From NCBI GenBank assembly GCA_024331125.1, contig JANDJI010000001.1, positions 218,001 through 282,000 of the forward strand: DNA of 64,000 nt, given 5' to 3'. The translations under genes and the position numbers were made by a program. Numbering within the stretch: the first letter of the stretch is position 1; each line of letters begins with the position of its first letter. The notes below the pieces were generated by a model. The model ran no database searches. It had not been told where the DNA came from and saw nothing but the letters and a program-made list of their open reading frames with translations. This DNA is from Nitrospira sp. (GTDB lineage: Bacteria; Nitrospirota; Nitrospiria; Nitrospirales; Nitrospiraceae). Shown here piece after piece: positions 53,273 to 62,201 of the stretch.

Positions 53273-53995
53273 TCAACGAGAGACGGCGACGGCGGATCGA
53301 CTCTCGCCGCTCCCCCTCACGACGGGATCGAGGTTGAACGCAATGCTGATGCGGGGCGCGGTTCCGGTATAGACGTTGACGGCATGGAACAGCCAGCCGG
53401 GGAACAGCAAACACTGGCCGGCGGAGGGGGTGAAGGACACGGTGGTGCCGGCATCATGGAGTTCGGGTGTCTTATACCGAAGATACGGGGCCAACATCCG
53501 AGGCAAACAACCTCGCGGATCGAACAGCCGTAATTCTCCGCCGCACGAACCGCTTGAACTGTCGCCCGCCTCGACATAGTACACGCCGGACCAAAAACTG
53601 CCGGGATGGGCATGGGTGGCGTTGCTCCCGCCCTTGCGGTGAACGTTGGCCCATACCTCGGCCACCTGCCAGTCAAGCCTTCGGTCATCCTGTGTGGTCT
53701 GTGTGATCTCTTCCGTCAATTCCGTCATGTGCGAAGCGACCCCGATGACCCGGTCGAGCAACTCACGCAACGGCGGTCCGGCCCATTCCAACATGGCAAG
53801 ATCATGAGGCGAAGACCAGCCGACGACCTCGGGATCGGTATGGGCCCGGTGCGTGGCCTCCCGCTCCAGAATCGCTCGCGACAGGTCGGCGTTGAGCCGC
53901 TCGGACTGTCCCACCGTAAAAATGAGCAGCGGCGTCGCAAACAGGGGAGCGATCGACACTTCGATTTCTCGGGGCACGGTCGGTTCACTTGTCAT
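53273..53995 (-). CDS. Putative 2-oxoglutarate-Fe(II) oxygenase
   Basis: The 240-residue product resembles the stand-alone 2OG-Fe(II) oxygenases of the TIGR02466 type. It has N-x-x-H-x-H in GGSNATHAHPGSFWSGVYYV (about residues 122-141) and a distal His204 plus Arg215 in LFPGWLFHAVNVYTGTAPR. These fit the double-stranded beta-helix HxH...H...R set; which His is the first ligand is uncertain. The ATG at 53995 is preferred over the upstream start at 54052. The substrate is unknown. It lies just upstream of the riboswitch on the same strand, but the aptamer is downstream of this gene and does not control it. Confidence 0.8.
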   Translation of the reverse strand: MTSEPTVPREIEVSIAPLFATPLLIFTVGQSERLNADLSRAILEREATHRAHTDPEVVGWSSPHDLAMLEWAGPPLRELLDRVIGVASHMTELTEEITQTTQDDRRLDWQVAEVWANVHRKGGSNATHAHPGSFWSGVYYVEAGDSSSGSCGGELRLFDPRGCLPRMLAPYLRYKTPELHDAGTTVSFTPSAGQCLLFPGWLFHAVNVYTGTAPRISIAFNLDPVVRGSGESRSAVAVSR

Positions 53996-54224
53996 CAAAA
54001 GTACTTCCTGTTTGGAACCCGGGATGGGGAGGCACTGTATTGTTCGAGGCAATCGATGTCAAGCGCGCGGAGCGTCGTCCGACGGAGTCTCTCGCCGCAG
54101 GATGTCCCCGACAACGCAAGTTCGCCGGCGTTGCGTTCGCGACCGGCCGATCACGCCGCAGGATTCACGATTCCCTTTGAGCGCGGAGACCAAAGAGTAG
54201 CTATTCTCCCTCATTCCGGCTACA

Positions 54225-56075
54225 ATGCGGCCTCGTATTGCCGATCGATCTATGACCACACAGCCCGTTCGAACGAAACCGACGCCGGAAACCCATCTTC
54301 AACGGACGCTCAATTCCGCCCTGAACGACATGGCGGCGGAGGCGGTGCTGGCCGCGATCTTTCATCAGGAGAACGGCCCGCTCGTCGAACGGGCGTCGCG
54401 CGGGTTCACCCCACGCGATGTTCAGGCGATTCTTCGAACCCTGTCGGGATACGGAACGGCCATCCCCGCCGCATCGGGCCAGGATCAAGACTCGGGACGG
54501 ACGATCCGTCTGCGTTTGATCGTGCCCGGCGCCAAATCATTGCTGGGCGTTCCTCTCCGTCATCTCAATCGGATCTACGGTTATCTGGTCATCGGGCGCA
54601 AAGAAGGCGTCGCGTTCTCAAAAAAAGACAAAGCGCTGCTGGAACAGGCCTGCGACAACGTGACAAAAGCGCTGGAGCGGGAAGGACTGTTCAATACCGA
54701 CGTCGTCCTCGGCCGCCCTTACGTCACGCAGGAACCGGCGCCGCCGACGCCGGCCGGAACGGAGATGTTTCCGGCGCTGACGAAACACTTCTCCCCCGAG
54801 CTCCAAACGAAGATCGAGGCGGTCTTGACCGAGGCCGGTCAATTCGTCGCTTTCGACCGAGCATGGGCCTGCTACTATGATCCTCTAGCCGGCAACGTAG
54901 AAGTGCTGGGTATCGTCGGAGATGCCAAAAGCGAGCAGAAGGACGCCAAAAAAGACCTAAAACCCGGTCAGCGGTTGACGCTCGACAGTTCCGCCGCGGG
55001 CTGGGCCGTCCGCCATCGCAAACCCCGCGTCGATCATGATCTCGCCTCGACGCAAGGCCGGTTTTTGGACCATAAACATCTGTTCAAAGATCGCTTCCAA
55101 TCTTCACTGGTCGTCCCGTTCTTCGTTCGCGGCCAAGTCGGAGGCACCCTCACATTGGGCTCGAAAGAACCTCAGCGGTACCAGACGACCGACGCCCGCA
55201 CGCTGGAGCCCATCATTCTCAAGCTGGCGGATCTGCTCCAAACACCGGCCGTCGCTCCAGCAGCCGTATCCACGGCGGCCGACGCGGCGCATCAACCGCC
55301 GGCCGCGGTCCCGCTGGAACCGATCATCCGAAAACAGGAGCGCCAAGCCGCCATCGGCGAGTTCAGCGCGTTTCTGGCCACGGAGATTCGGGAACCGTTG
55401 GCTTCGATCCGCTCGCAGCTCGAAGAAGTCACTGCAGAAGGCATCTTGGACTTCGATCCTCAGACCCGCGTGGAGAACGCCATGCGCGACCTGATCAGAA
55501 TCGAGGCCATCCTGAACGAGATCCTCGACTTCGCCAAGCCGCTGGAGCTCAATCGCCAGCTTTGCCGAATCCCCGAAGTCCTGGAAAGTTCGCTCATGGT
55601 TCTCGCGACGGACTTGGAGGCCACCCGTATTCACGTCACCAAGGATTACGCCACTACCCTTGCTCCGGTGCGCGGGGACGAAGCCAAACTCCAGCAGGTC
55701 TTTTTAAGCATCTTCCGAAACGCTTGCGAGGCCATGACGCCGGGCGGCCACCTTCACATCCAAGTCACCCAGCATCGAGCGGGGAAGGGAGTGGACGTGC
55801 AGGTCCTCATCAAGAACAACGGCGCGCCGATTCCGGCCGACCTCGTGGATAAAGTGTTCGAGCCGTTCTTCACCACCAAACGATCCGGTATCGGCCTGGG
55901 GCTCCCCACCGTCAAAAAGATCGTCGAGGAGCACGGCGGAACCATCGCCATCAGCAGCGCCCCCGAGGAGGGAACCACCGTCACCATCAAGCTCCCGGGT
56001 GTCAGCAGAGGTCCCTCCTTCCGCCATCGGGGGCGAGGACGCCGTCCCCATCATCGCCGGACGACGACCAACTGA
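54225..56075 (+). CDS. GAF-domain histidine-kinase-like protein lacking the phosphoacceptor His
   Basis: The 616-residue protein has two GAF-like regions (about 28-155 and 190-335), a linker, a dimerisation helix region (about 370-440) and a HATPase domain (about 450-590). The H-box that normally reads AHE-x-RNPL is A385-T386-E387-I-R-E-P-L, so Thr replaces the phosphoacceptor His. The N-box Asn499 (FRNACEAM) and the GIGLGLPTVKKIVEEHGG G2 box are intact, but the G1 Asp is Asn (IKNNGAPI). It is therefore probably not a conventional autokinase. The C-terminus is an Arg-rich tail. Starts at 54225 and 54252 are both possible. No response-regulator gene is adjacent. Confidence 0.82.
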   Translation: MRPRIADRSMTTQPVRTKPTPETHLQRTLNSALNDMAAEAVLAAIFHQENGPLVERASRGFTPRDVQAILRTLSGYGTAIPAASGQDQDSGRTIRLRLIVPGAKSLLGVPLRHLNRIYGYLVIGRKEGVAFSKKDKALLEQACDNVTKALEREGLFNTDVVLGRPYVTQEPAPPTPAGTEMFPALTKHFSPELQTKIEAVLTEAGQFVAFDRAWACYYDPLAGNVEVLGIVGDAKSEQKDAKKDLKPGQRLTLDSSAAGWAVRHRKPRVDHDLASTQGRFLDHKHLFKDRFQSSLVVPFFVRGQVGGTLTLGSKEPQRYQTTDARTLEPIILKLADLLQTPAVAPAAVSTAADAAHQPPAAVPLEPIIRKQERQAAIGEFSAFLATEIREPLASIRSQLEEVTAEGILDFDPQTRVENAMRDLIRIEAILNEILDFAKPLELNRQLCRIPEVLESSLMVLATDLEATRIHVTKDYATTLAPVRGDEAKLQQVFLSIFRNACEAMTPGGHLHIQVTQHRAGKGVDVQVLIKNNGAPIPADLVDKVFEPFFTTKRSGIGLGLPTVKKIVEEHGGTIAISSAPEEGTTVTIKLPGVSRGPSFRHRGRGRRPHHRRTTTN

Positions 56076-56309
56076 GCCGCGCCCGGCCTGGCCGGATGTA
56101 GGGCAGGTCGCCTGCCACATCAGGCCGTCGACAAGACCCCCTTCAGTGGAGTTTTTCGCTCTCGTTGTCTTCGCGCTTTCCGTTTGACAGAGCCCGTTCG
56201 TCATGGCTATGATCCCGCTCGTTCGGCACCTGCCCGGGCGCTCGACGTCGTGAAGATGATAGCCGCGATCATTGTCTCTTCATCATCTCTTCATCAAAGG
56301 AGTAGAGGT

Positions 56310-56675
56310 ATGAAATTCGTCACCCTCGCGACGGCGACGACGTTCGCCGTCTTCTGTCTGATTTCGGTGGCCTCGGCCAATCCGGCTCTGCTACCCAAAC
56401 ACGAAGGCTACCCCATGAAGAATGCGGAAAGCCCCGTGACCGGTCAACCGACGGCCAACGATCCCGGTCAATCGGACGCGCACGGCACCGATGCCTTGCT
56501 CAAATCCGCAGAATCGATTAAGAAGGCCGAACAACATCTGGTCAAGACGGACAACCAACGGATCGTCGGGGGCCAGGGGGCCGGCCGCCTGCCGGCCGTG
56601 CAAGGGCCGCAGGTCAAAATCGATCCTCCCGTCAAGTCCGCGACGAAAGTCAACCCGGACCGCAAGATTCCCTGA
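56310..56675 (+). CDS. Small exported protein of unknown function (121 aa)
   Basis: The product starts MKFVTLATATTFAVFCLISV after AAAGGAGTAGAGGT, a good Shine-Dalgarno. The signal peptide ends near SAN-PA. The mature part is hydrophilic and rich in Gly, Lys, Asn, Gln and Pro, without cysteines, and looks largely disordered. No family is recognised. It lies between the GAF-domain kinase-like gene and the converging DNA glycosylase gene, with a hairpin after its stop. Confidence 0.7.
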   Translation: MKFVTLATATTFAVFCLISVASANPALLPKHEGYPMKNAESPVTGQPTANDPGQSDAHGTDALLKSAESIKKAEQHLVKTDNQRIVGGQGAGRLPAVQGPQVKIDPPVKSATKVNPDRKIP

Positions 56676-56704
56676 TTCATCTCCTGATTCCTCTTACGTC
56701 GACA

Positions 56705-56730
56705 GCGGGGGTGACGGTCGTCATCCCCGC
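56705..56730. terminator. Hairpin between convergent genes
   Basis: An 11-bp stem with one G-T pair (56705-56715 with 56720-56730) and a GGTC loop lies between the ends of the exported-protein gene and the mpg gene. There is no T-tract, so the terminator role is tentative. Confidence 0.4.
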
Positions 56731-56787
56731 CGGGCGATCCGGTTCACCGGCCGCGAACCATCAGTCTTCAGCGCCCGCGACGTTTTT

Positions 56788-57378
56788 CTAGATTCGCAAC
56801 CGAAATCGCCAAGGCTTGTGCGCCCACTCGCCCGCATAGTCCACCCCAATTCGAGGAAGCTGATCGATGTTGCGACGTGAAACGGGGATTCCTCGATCCT
56901 CAAACCACAGGGACTGCTTGAGAGTCAGATCATGTCGATTGAGCGACCGATCAATCTCAAAGAGCCGGCACAGCCGACCGGGCCCGTCGATGATCTCGCC
57001 GTCAACTTCCGCGGCTCTGATCAGCACCGCCGCCGGAAATCCTTCCCGTTCCGTGACCACGTTCAGACAATGGTAGATCCCGTAAATCAGATAGACATAC
57101 GCCACGCCGGGCGGCCCGAACATCACGTCGGTCCGAGCGGTTCTCCCCTTCGAGGCATGGCAGGCTTTGTCCGCGGTTCCCACGTAGGCTTCGACCTCGA
57201 CGATTTTCCCCGCCAATACCTCTCGGCCCCTGTGTCGAACCAAGTACTTCCCAATCAGATCCCTGGCGACCGTGAGAGTCGGCCTTAAAAAATATGGTCG
57301 TGCGAGCACCGTCGCCGGTTCCATCCCGCGCCCCTCGCTCCCGTCGGACCACGAGAGAGACGTCCTGCCATGGATCAT
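56788..57378 (-). CDS. mpg: 3-methyladenine DNA glycosylase (AAG/Mpg family)
   Basis: This enzyme removes alkylated purines from DNA in base-excision repair. From the first ATG it is 196 residues. Motifs of the AAG family follow: FLRPTLTVARDLIGKYLV, the catalytic-Glu region IVEVEAYVGTADKACHASKG, and the YVYLIYGIYHCLNVVTE and AAVLIRAAE segments. The first ATG (57378) has AAAGGA before it; an ATG 18 codons in (57324) has AGGGG and matches the usual N-terminus, so the start is uncertain. It is downstream of hldD on the same strand. Confidence 0.93.
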   Translation of the reverse strand: MIHGRTSLSWSDGSEGRGMEPATVLARPYFLRPTLTVARDLIGKYLVRHRGREVLAGKIVEVEAYVGTADKACHASKGRTARTDVMFGPPGVAYVYLIYGIYHCLNVVTEREGFPAAVLIRAAEVDGEIIDGPGRLCRLFEIDRSLNRHDLTLKQSLWFEDRGIPVSRRNIDQLPRIGVDYAGEWAHKPWRFRLRI

Positions 57379-57479
57379 TGGATTATCCTTTGTCGAATCC
57401 GCGCGCTTGACTCAAAATCACCACGCCCGGACTAGAGGTTTCGGCCTCCGTTGTCCGACAAACGATCGATGGTTTTGCG

Positions 57480-58523
57480 TTAATCAGAGAGGGTGTCTGT
57501 CGCAGGGTCCAACACGCGGTTCGGTACCAGATAGTTGCACACATAGTCACGCACGGCATCATCAAGCGCGGTGACCGAACGCTCATAGCCGGCCGCCCGC
57601 AATTTTCTAATGTCGGCTTTGGTGTAGTATTGATAGCGGGACCGCAGTTCCTCGGGCATGTCGATGAACTCGACGCGCGGTTCTTTGCCCAACGCTCGGA
57701 ACACGGCCAAGGCCAATTCCTTCCACGTGTGCGCCTCGCCGGAGCCGATGTTAAAGAGTCCGGCCGCCGTGGGATGATCAGCCAGGTACAGCGTCATCGC
57801 GACCGCGTCCTTCACGTACAGAAAGTCCCGCTGCTGTTCACCGTCTTGATACTCACGCCGATAGCTTTTAAACAATCGGATCGCTCCCTCGACTTGCGCC
57901 TGCGCCGTCGCCTTGTTCACCACGCTCCGCATGTCGCCCTTGTGGTCCTCATTGGGTCCGAATACATTGAAGTACTTGAGGCCCACGATTCGGTTGAGCA
58001 CGCCGGCCCGCCACGCGTACCGATCGAACAATTGTTTGGAAAACCCGTAGGCATTCAGGGGACGCAGCCGATCCAGATCCGGGTCGGTGTCGCTCATGCC
58101 GCCGCTCCCGTCTCCATAGGTCGCGGCCGAGGAGGCATAGAGGAACCGGGCGCCCGTTTCGAGCGCCCAGCCGCAGAGTGTCTTCGTGAATTCGAAGTTG
58201 TTTTTGACCAAATACTCGACGTCGCGCTCCGTGGTGGACGAACAGGCGCCCATATGGAGGACGACATCGAATTTGCCCAATGACCCATTGAGCAAACGGG
58301 GCAACAGTTCGTCGGCTTCAAGATAATCTTGGAACCGAAGCGGGCTTAAATGGCGCCATTTGTCCGTCGATCGCAGACGATCGACCAACACCAGGCGTTC
58401 GCAGCCCCCCCGATTCAGTCCCCATACCAGGGCGCTGCCGATAAAGCCCGCTCCCCCCGTCACAAGAACGCGGCTTTTTTCATCGAGGCGACTCACGCCG
58501 CTACCAATCGAGGAGATAGGCAA
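57480..58523 (-). CDS. hldD: ADP-L-glycero-D-manno-heptose 6-epimerase
   Basis: HldD epimerises ADP-heptose for LPS inner-core synthesis. The 347-residue product has the NADP-binding LVTGGAGFIGSALVW, LHMGACSSTTERDVEYLV, the catalytic Tyr-x3-Lys as YGFSK, and the family-specific FNVFGPNEDHKGDMRSV. The tail has RSRYQYYTKADIRKLRAAGY. The first ATG overlaps the end of the deoxyhypusine-synthase-like gene by 23 bp; a GTG nine codons later (VSRLDEKS) is an alternative. Its presence shows a diderm with heptose-containing LPS core. Confidence 0.95.
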   Translation of the reverse strand: MPISSIGSGVSRLDEKSRVLVTGGAGFIGSALVWGLNRGGCERLVLVDRLRSTDKWRHLSPLRFQDYLEADELLPRLLNGSLGKFDVVLHMGACSSTTERDVEYLVKNNFEFTKTLCGWALETGARFLYASSAATYGDGSGGMSDTDPDLDRLRPLNAYGFSKQLFDRYAWRAGVLNRIVGLKYFNVFGPNEDHKGDMRSVVNKATAQAQVEGAIRLFKSYRREYQDGEQQRDFLYVKDAVAMTLYLADHPTAAGLFNIGSGEAHTWKELALAVFRALGKEPRVEFIDMPEELRSRYQYYTKADIRKLRAAGYERSVTALDDAVRDYVCNYLVPNRVLDPATDTLSD

Positions 58524-59478
58524 AGATGAGCGGCGCCACGATGGTGGCGTCTGATTCGATCACGAACTTCGGCGTGTCGGCGCCCAACTTGCCCCAAGTG
58601 ATCTTCTCGTTCGGCACGGCGCCGGAATAGGAGCCGTAGCTGGTCGTCGAATCACTGATTTGACAGAAGTAGCCCCACAGAGGCACCTGTTCCATCCGCA
58701 GATCCTGGCTCAGCATGGGAACGACGCAGATGGGGAAGTCCCCCGCGATCCCGCCTCCGATTTGGAAAAAGCCCACCGACTGAACGGCGGACTCGCGCCG
58801 GTACCAATCGGCCAGTTCGATCATGTATTCGATGCCGCTCCGAACCGTGTGCACGTTGCCGATTTTCTTGGTGATACACTGGGCCGCGTACATATTGCCC
58901 AACGTCGAGTCTTCCCACCCCGGCACAAACATCGGCAGATTCCGCTCCGCCGCCACGTGCAGCCAACTGTCCTGTGGATCGATTTGATAATACTCCTTCA
59001 ATGTTCCTTGGCGGAGAACGCGATACAAAAATTCGTGCGGGAAGTACCGTTGCCCGGCGCGGTCCGCGGCCGACCACTCCTGGAAGACGGCCCGCTCCAC
59101 GCGGCGCATGGCTTCCTCTTCGGGGATGCAGGTGTCGGTCACACGATTTAAGTGCCGTTCGAGCAGCCGTTGCTCGTCCTGCGCGTTCAGCTCTCGATAG
59201 TGAGGAATTCGCTCGTAATGGTCATGGGCCACCAAGTTGAACACGTCTTCCTCAAGATTCGCCCCCGTGCAGCAGATGGCATGCACCTTGTCTTTGCGAA
59301 TCATTTCCGCCAAGGACAGGCCCAACTCCGCCGTACTCATCGCACCGGCGATCGTCACCAACATCTTCCCGCCTTTTTCAAGATGGGCCCGATAGGCATG
59401 CGCCGCCTCCTTGAGCGCCGCGGCGTTGAAATGCCGATAGTGGTGATCGATAAACTGCGAAATGGACGTTGGTTTCAT
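58501..59478 (-). CDS. Deoxyhypusine synthase-like protein
   Basis: The family includes eukaryotic/archaeal deoxyhypusine synthase, which moves an aminobutyl group from spermidine to eIF5A, and bacterial homospermidine-forming relatives. The 325-residue product keeps the NAD-binding AGAMSTAELGLSLAEMI, ICCTGANLEEDVFNL and FFQIGGGIAGDFPICVVP, and the enzyme-intermediate lysine as Lys297 in ITWGKLG. Bacteria lack eIF5A, so the substrate is probably a polyamine; homospermidine synthase is the leading alternative. The ATG at 59478 follows GGGAGA. It precedes hldD with an overlap. A SpeD-family gene also occurs in this window at 32730-33206. Confidence 0.85.
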   Translation of the reverse strand: MKPTSISQFIDHHYRHFNAAALKEAAHAYRAHLEKGGKMLVTIAGAMSTAELGLSLAEMIRKDKVHAICCTGANLEEDVFNLVAHDHYERIPHYRELNAQDEQRLLERHLNRVTDTCIPEEEAMRRVERAVFQEWSAADRAGQRYFPHEFLYRVLRQGTLKEYYQIDPQDSWLHVAAERNLPMFVPGWEDSTLGNMYAAQCITKKIGNVHTVRSGIEYMIELADWYRRESAVQSVGFFQIGGGIAGDFPICVVPMLSQDLRMEQVPLWGYFCQISDSTTSYGSYSGAVPNEKITWGKLGADTPKFVIESDATIVAPLIFAYLLDW

Positions 59479-59602
59479 ATGCACATCTCCCTTCCGGTTC
59501 GAACCGTTCGGCTTGTGGAGCATCCTCCGCGTCGATCGAACCAGCCGGATATTACCTCATAGGCACCGGCCAAGCAAACCACCATTCTCGCAAACAGTTC
59601 GT

Positions 59603-61645
59603 TCAAAAATACCACGCCATCCCTCCCAGGAAGGTCCGGGGATTGCCCGGCACGAAGTGGATGTCCATGACCTCGGCCGGCTCGTTTCTCAGTCGCGATT
59701 CGAACGCGAAGATCGCCTGTTCCCACTCGGTATCGAACAGATTCTGCACGAACCAGAAGGCTTCGAGCCGCCCGTGCGGCAATCGTACAGGAAGACGATA
59801 CCGCTGCGACAGATCGAACGTGATCCACGACGGCGACCTGATGCTGCGATCCTCGATGAGCGGCCGAACGCCCAAGTACGTCGCTTGCAGTTGGGAGGTG
59901 AGGCCTTCCGGCCAGTGCAGAATGGCCGCGCCGTAGGCCGTGTATTCCGGTGCCAGCGGAACGGCGTCGCCGTTTCTGAATTCCGCATGAGTCCAGGTGA
60001 AGCTGCCGTGGACGTACAACGGCCCCCACACCTGTCCTCTCGCCGCCACTTCCACTCCCTGCCGTCTGGTGGCTCCGCGGATCTCGGTCGTTCCTTCGTC
60101 GCCGACGAAGACAAGCTCCGACTTGAGATCCAAGCGCCACGCCGTGGCGATCAGCTCGAGCTTCTCCGATCCCCATGGCCTCGATCGAACCCCGACCTCG
60201 TAGCTTCGCGCCCGCGCCAGCGGCGACGCGCCGAGGGCCACCGCCGACCTGGCGTCGTTGCTGTGGAACCCTTCACCATAGTTGACAAAGAACTCCGTCC
60301 TGGCCCAGGGACCGAGAATCATGCTCATCTTGGGGAGAATGATACCGGACCTTTTCCGCCCCTCCGGTTGCTCTGCGCAGGTGTCGCAGCGATTCGTCAC
60401 GTGGAACGTGAAAAATTCCCCGCGAACTCCTCCCGCGAATCGCATCCACGAGAGCGGCTGAATCTCCGCCTTGGCGAACGGGGCATACGAGACCGTGAAG
60501 GTCTCACTATCAACGGTGGTGCCGCTGGGAACCCGCAGCGTCTGCATGCCCAATTGTGTAGAGACGTCGTCCACTCTGGTCTGGAACCCCACGGTCCCGA
60601 TGGCCGGTATGCCGAAGAGGTCCGCCCGCTGCTGGAAGCCGACATCGCCGCCATAGACGACGCGACGGTCGAACTGCGCGAAGCCGTCACCGTTGATCGG
60701 GTCGTTCAAAAAAAACGTAAAGTCGGTAAAGAGATCCAGTCGATAGTATTGTCCGTACAGGTTGAGAAACACCCGCCCGCCCGACGTCGTGTCATAGTGA
60801 TAGTTGAGATGGCCCGTCGTTCGGAGCGTGTTGCCTCCCTCATAGGGATTGATTGCTCCGAAGCGATCGAGCAAACCGGCCGTCACGGCGCGCAGCGGAA
60901 TTTCGCCGGAGCCGTCCCATCGCGCCTGAAGAAACGTCGCGGTGAATCGCAGCTCATCCCGCTCGGTCAGGTTGGTCGTGAGCTTTCCCAGCACGTTGGT
61001 TCGATGATATTGGTTGTCGTTGAGATACGGCCCGTTCGTGTAGAATCCTTCGGTGGCCACTAACGTGCGCGCCCGCTCCGTGGTCGGAGAAAACATCAGG
61101 AGGTATCGCTGGGTGCTGAATTCTCCGCCCGCGCCTTGAACCACTCCCTCCTTGACCAGATCGCGCGTCCGAAAATTCACCGCGCCCGCCGTGACGAAAT
61201 CGCCGTATTCCGGGAGATAGGCCCCCTTGTGGACGTCGATTCCCTCGATCGTTTCCGGGATGATGAAGTTGAGATCGGTGTACCCTTGTCCATGCGCGTG
61301 GCTTCTCAAGTTGATCGGCATGCCGTCGAGAAAAAAGCCGACGTCCGTCCCGTGATCCGCGTCGAAGCCTCGAAGGAAATATTGATCGGCCTTGCCGGCG
61401 CCGCCTGAATGTTCAACGGCCACGAAGCCCGGAATCAACCGGAGCGCCTGCGCGGGACGACCTTGAGGCTGCAGCAGAATTTCCTTGTCCGGGATGAACT
61501 GCTGCGACGAAGCCGCAACCGGTTCTTCACCGATGACCGCAACCTCCGGGACTTCCACGACACCCTCGTCCGGATCGTGCGCCCATGCCACCTCCCCGCC
61601 CCAACTCCACATCGCCGCCGCCAGCATCACGATGAGATACGCCAT
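59603..61645 (-). CDS. TonB-dependent outer-membrane receptor
   Basis: TonB-dependent receptors import scarce metals, metallophores or vitamins. The 680-residue product has a signal peptide (residues 1-22) and a TonB-box-like VEVPEVAVIGEEP. The plug domain has RPAQALRLIPGFVAVEHSGG, FLRGFDADHGTDVGFFLDG, and HAHGQGYTDLNFIIPETIEG; a beta-barrel of about 500 residues ends in MAWYF, an aromatic C-terminus typical of outer-membrane barrels. The ATG at 61645 follows GGGGAGAAGG; the longer frame to 61744 adds no signal-like sequence. It lies downstream of nikR and DUF3842, which suggests nickel or a nickel chelate as substrate (inference). Confidence 0.92.
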   Translation of the reverse strand: MAYLIVMLAAAMWSWGGEVAWAHDPDEGVVEVPEVAVIGEEPVAASSQQFIPDKEILLQPQGRPAQALRLIPGFVAVEHSGGAGKADQYFLRGFDADHGTDVGFFLDGMPINLRSHAHGQGYTDLNFIIPETIEGIDVHKGAYLPEYGDFVTAGAVNFRTRDLVKEGVVQGAGGEFSTQRYLLMFSPTTERARTLVATEGFYTNGPYLNDNQYHRTNVLGKLTTNLTERDELRFTATFLQARWDGSGEIPLRAVTAGLLDRFGAINPYEGGNTLRTTGHLNYHYDTTSGGRVFLNLYGQYYRLDLFTDFTFFLNDPINGDGFAQFDRRVVYGGDVGFQQRADLFGIPAIGTVGFQTRVDDVSTQLGMQTLRVPSGTTVDSETFTVSYAPFAKAEIQPLSWMRFAGGVRGEFFTFHVTNRCDTCAEQPEGRKRSGIILPKMSMILGPWARTEFFVNYGEGFHSNDARSAVALGASPLARARSYEVGVRSRPWGSEKLELIATAWRLDLKSELVFVGDEGTTEIRGATRRQGVEVAARGQVWGPLYVHGSFTWTHAEFRNGDAVPLAPEYTAYGAAILHWPEGLTSQLQATYLGVRPLIEDRSIRSPSWITFDLSQRYRLPVRLPHGRLEAFWFVQNLFDTEWEQAIFAFESRLRNEPAEVMDIHFVPGNPRTFLGGMAWYF

Positions 61646-61772
61646 ACGCCTTCTCCCCTTGCAGTCATCGCGCGGGCGGATGAGGCACCCACGACGGCCT
61701 TCCGACGGCCCTCTCATCGGCCGGCGCAGACCTTCGTGGTCCATCGAACAGCGTTGAAGCGGAAACGCCCGG

Positions 61773-62198
61773 CTAGCCCGGGCAGGACGTCCCGGCGAAC
61801 TTCGCGACGCGAGCGAGAGACCGTGCGATCAATGCGTGAAGCGTGCAACCGTCGGTCCCCACGATTTCCACCTGCGCGCGATTCACGGGGAGCAAGACCT
61901 TCTTGGCCTTGGCGTTCAGAATGGCGCGGGCGACGGCCGGCGTGACTTCGCCTCCCATCGCTCCCGGCAACACAAGATTGAGCGTACCCACGATGACGTC
62001 CACGGTGGGCAACGTGTCCACGATGGCCGATCGCCCGACGCCGACACACAACGCACCGGCCTCCCTCATTGCCTTTGCAGCGGCGGACGTGGTGCCCAAC
62101 GCGACGACGGCATGACGTTCGCCCAGCGCCCCGCGAAGCCTGGAGACCAACAGCCGGCCCAGCCCGCCGCCTTGCCCATCGATCACGCAGACTCGCAT
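61773..62198 (-). CDS. DUF3842 family protein
   Basis: The 141-residue product begins MRVCVIDGQGGGLGRLLVS, a Gly-rich nucleotide-binding-like start, and continues with VVALGTTSAAAKAMREAGAL and the VDVIVGTLNLVLPGAMGGEV stretch that defines DUF3842. The function is unknown; a Rossmann-type fold is likely. It is 3 bp from the nikR stop on the same strand, so it is in a nickel-responsive context and may be co-translated. Many genomes show DUF3842 beside metal-homeostasis genes, but I rely here only on the local position. Confidence 0.82.
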   Translation of the reverse strand: MRVCVIDGQGGGLGRLLVSRLRGALGERHAVVALGTTSAAAKAMREAGALCVGVGRSAIVDTLPTVDVIVGTLNLVLPGAMGGEVTPAVARAILNAKAKKVLLPVNRAQVEIVGTDGCTLHALIARSLARVAKFAGTSCPG

Positions 62199-62201
62199 GA
62201 C

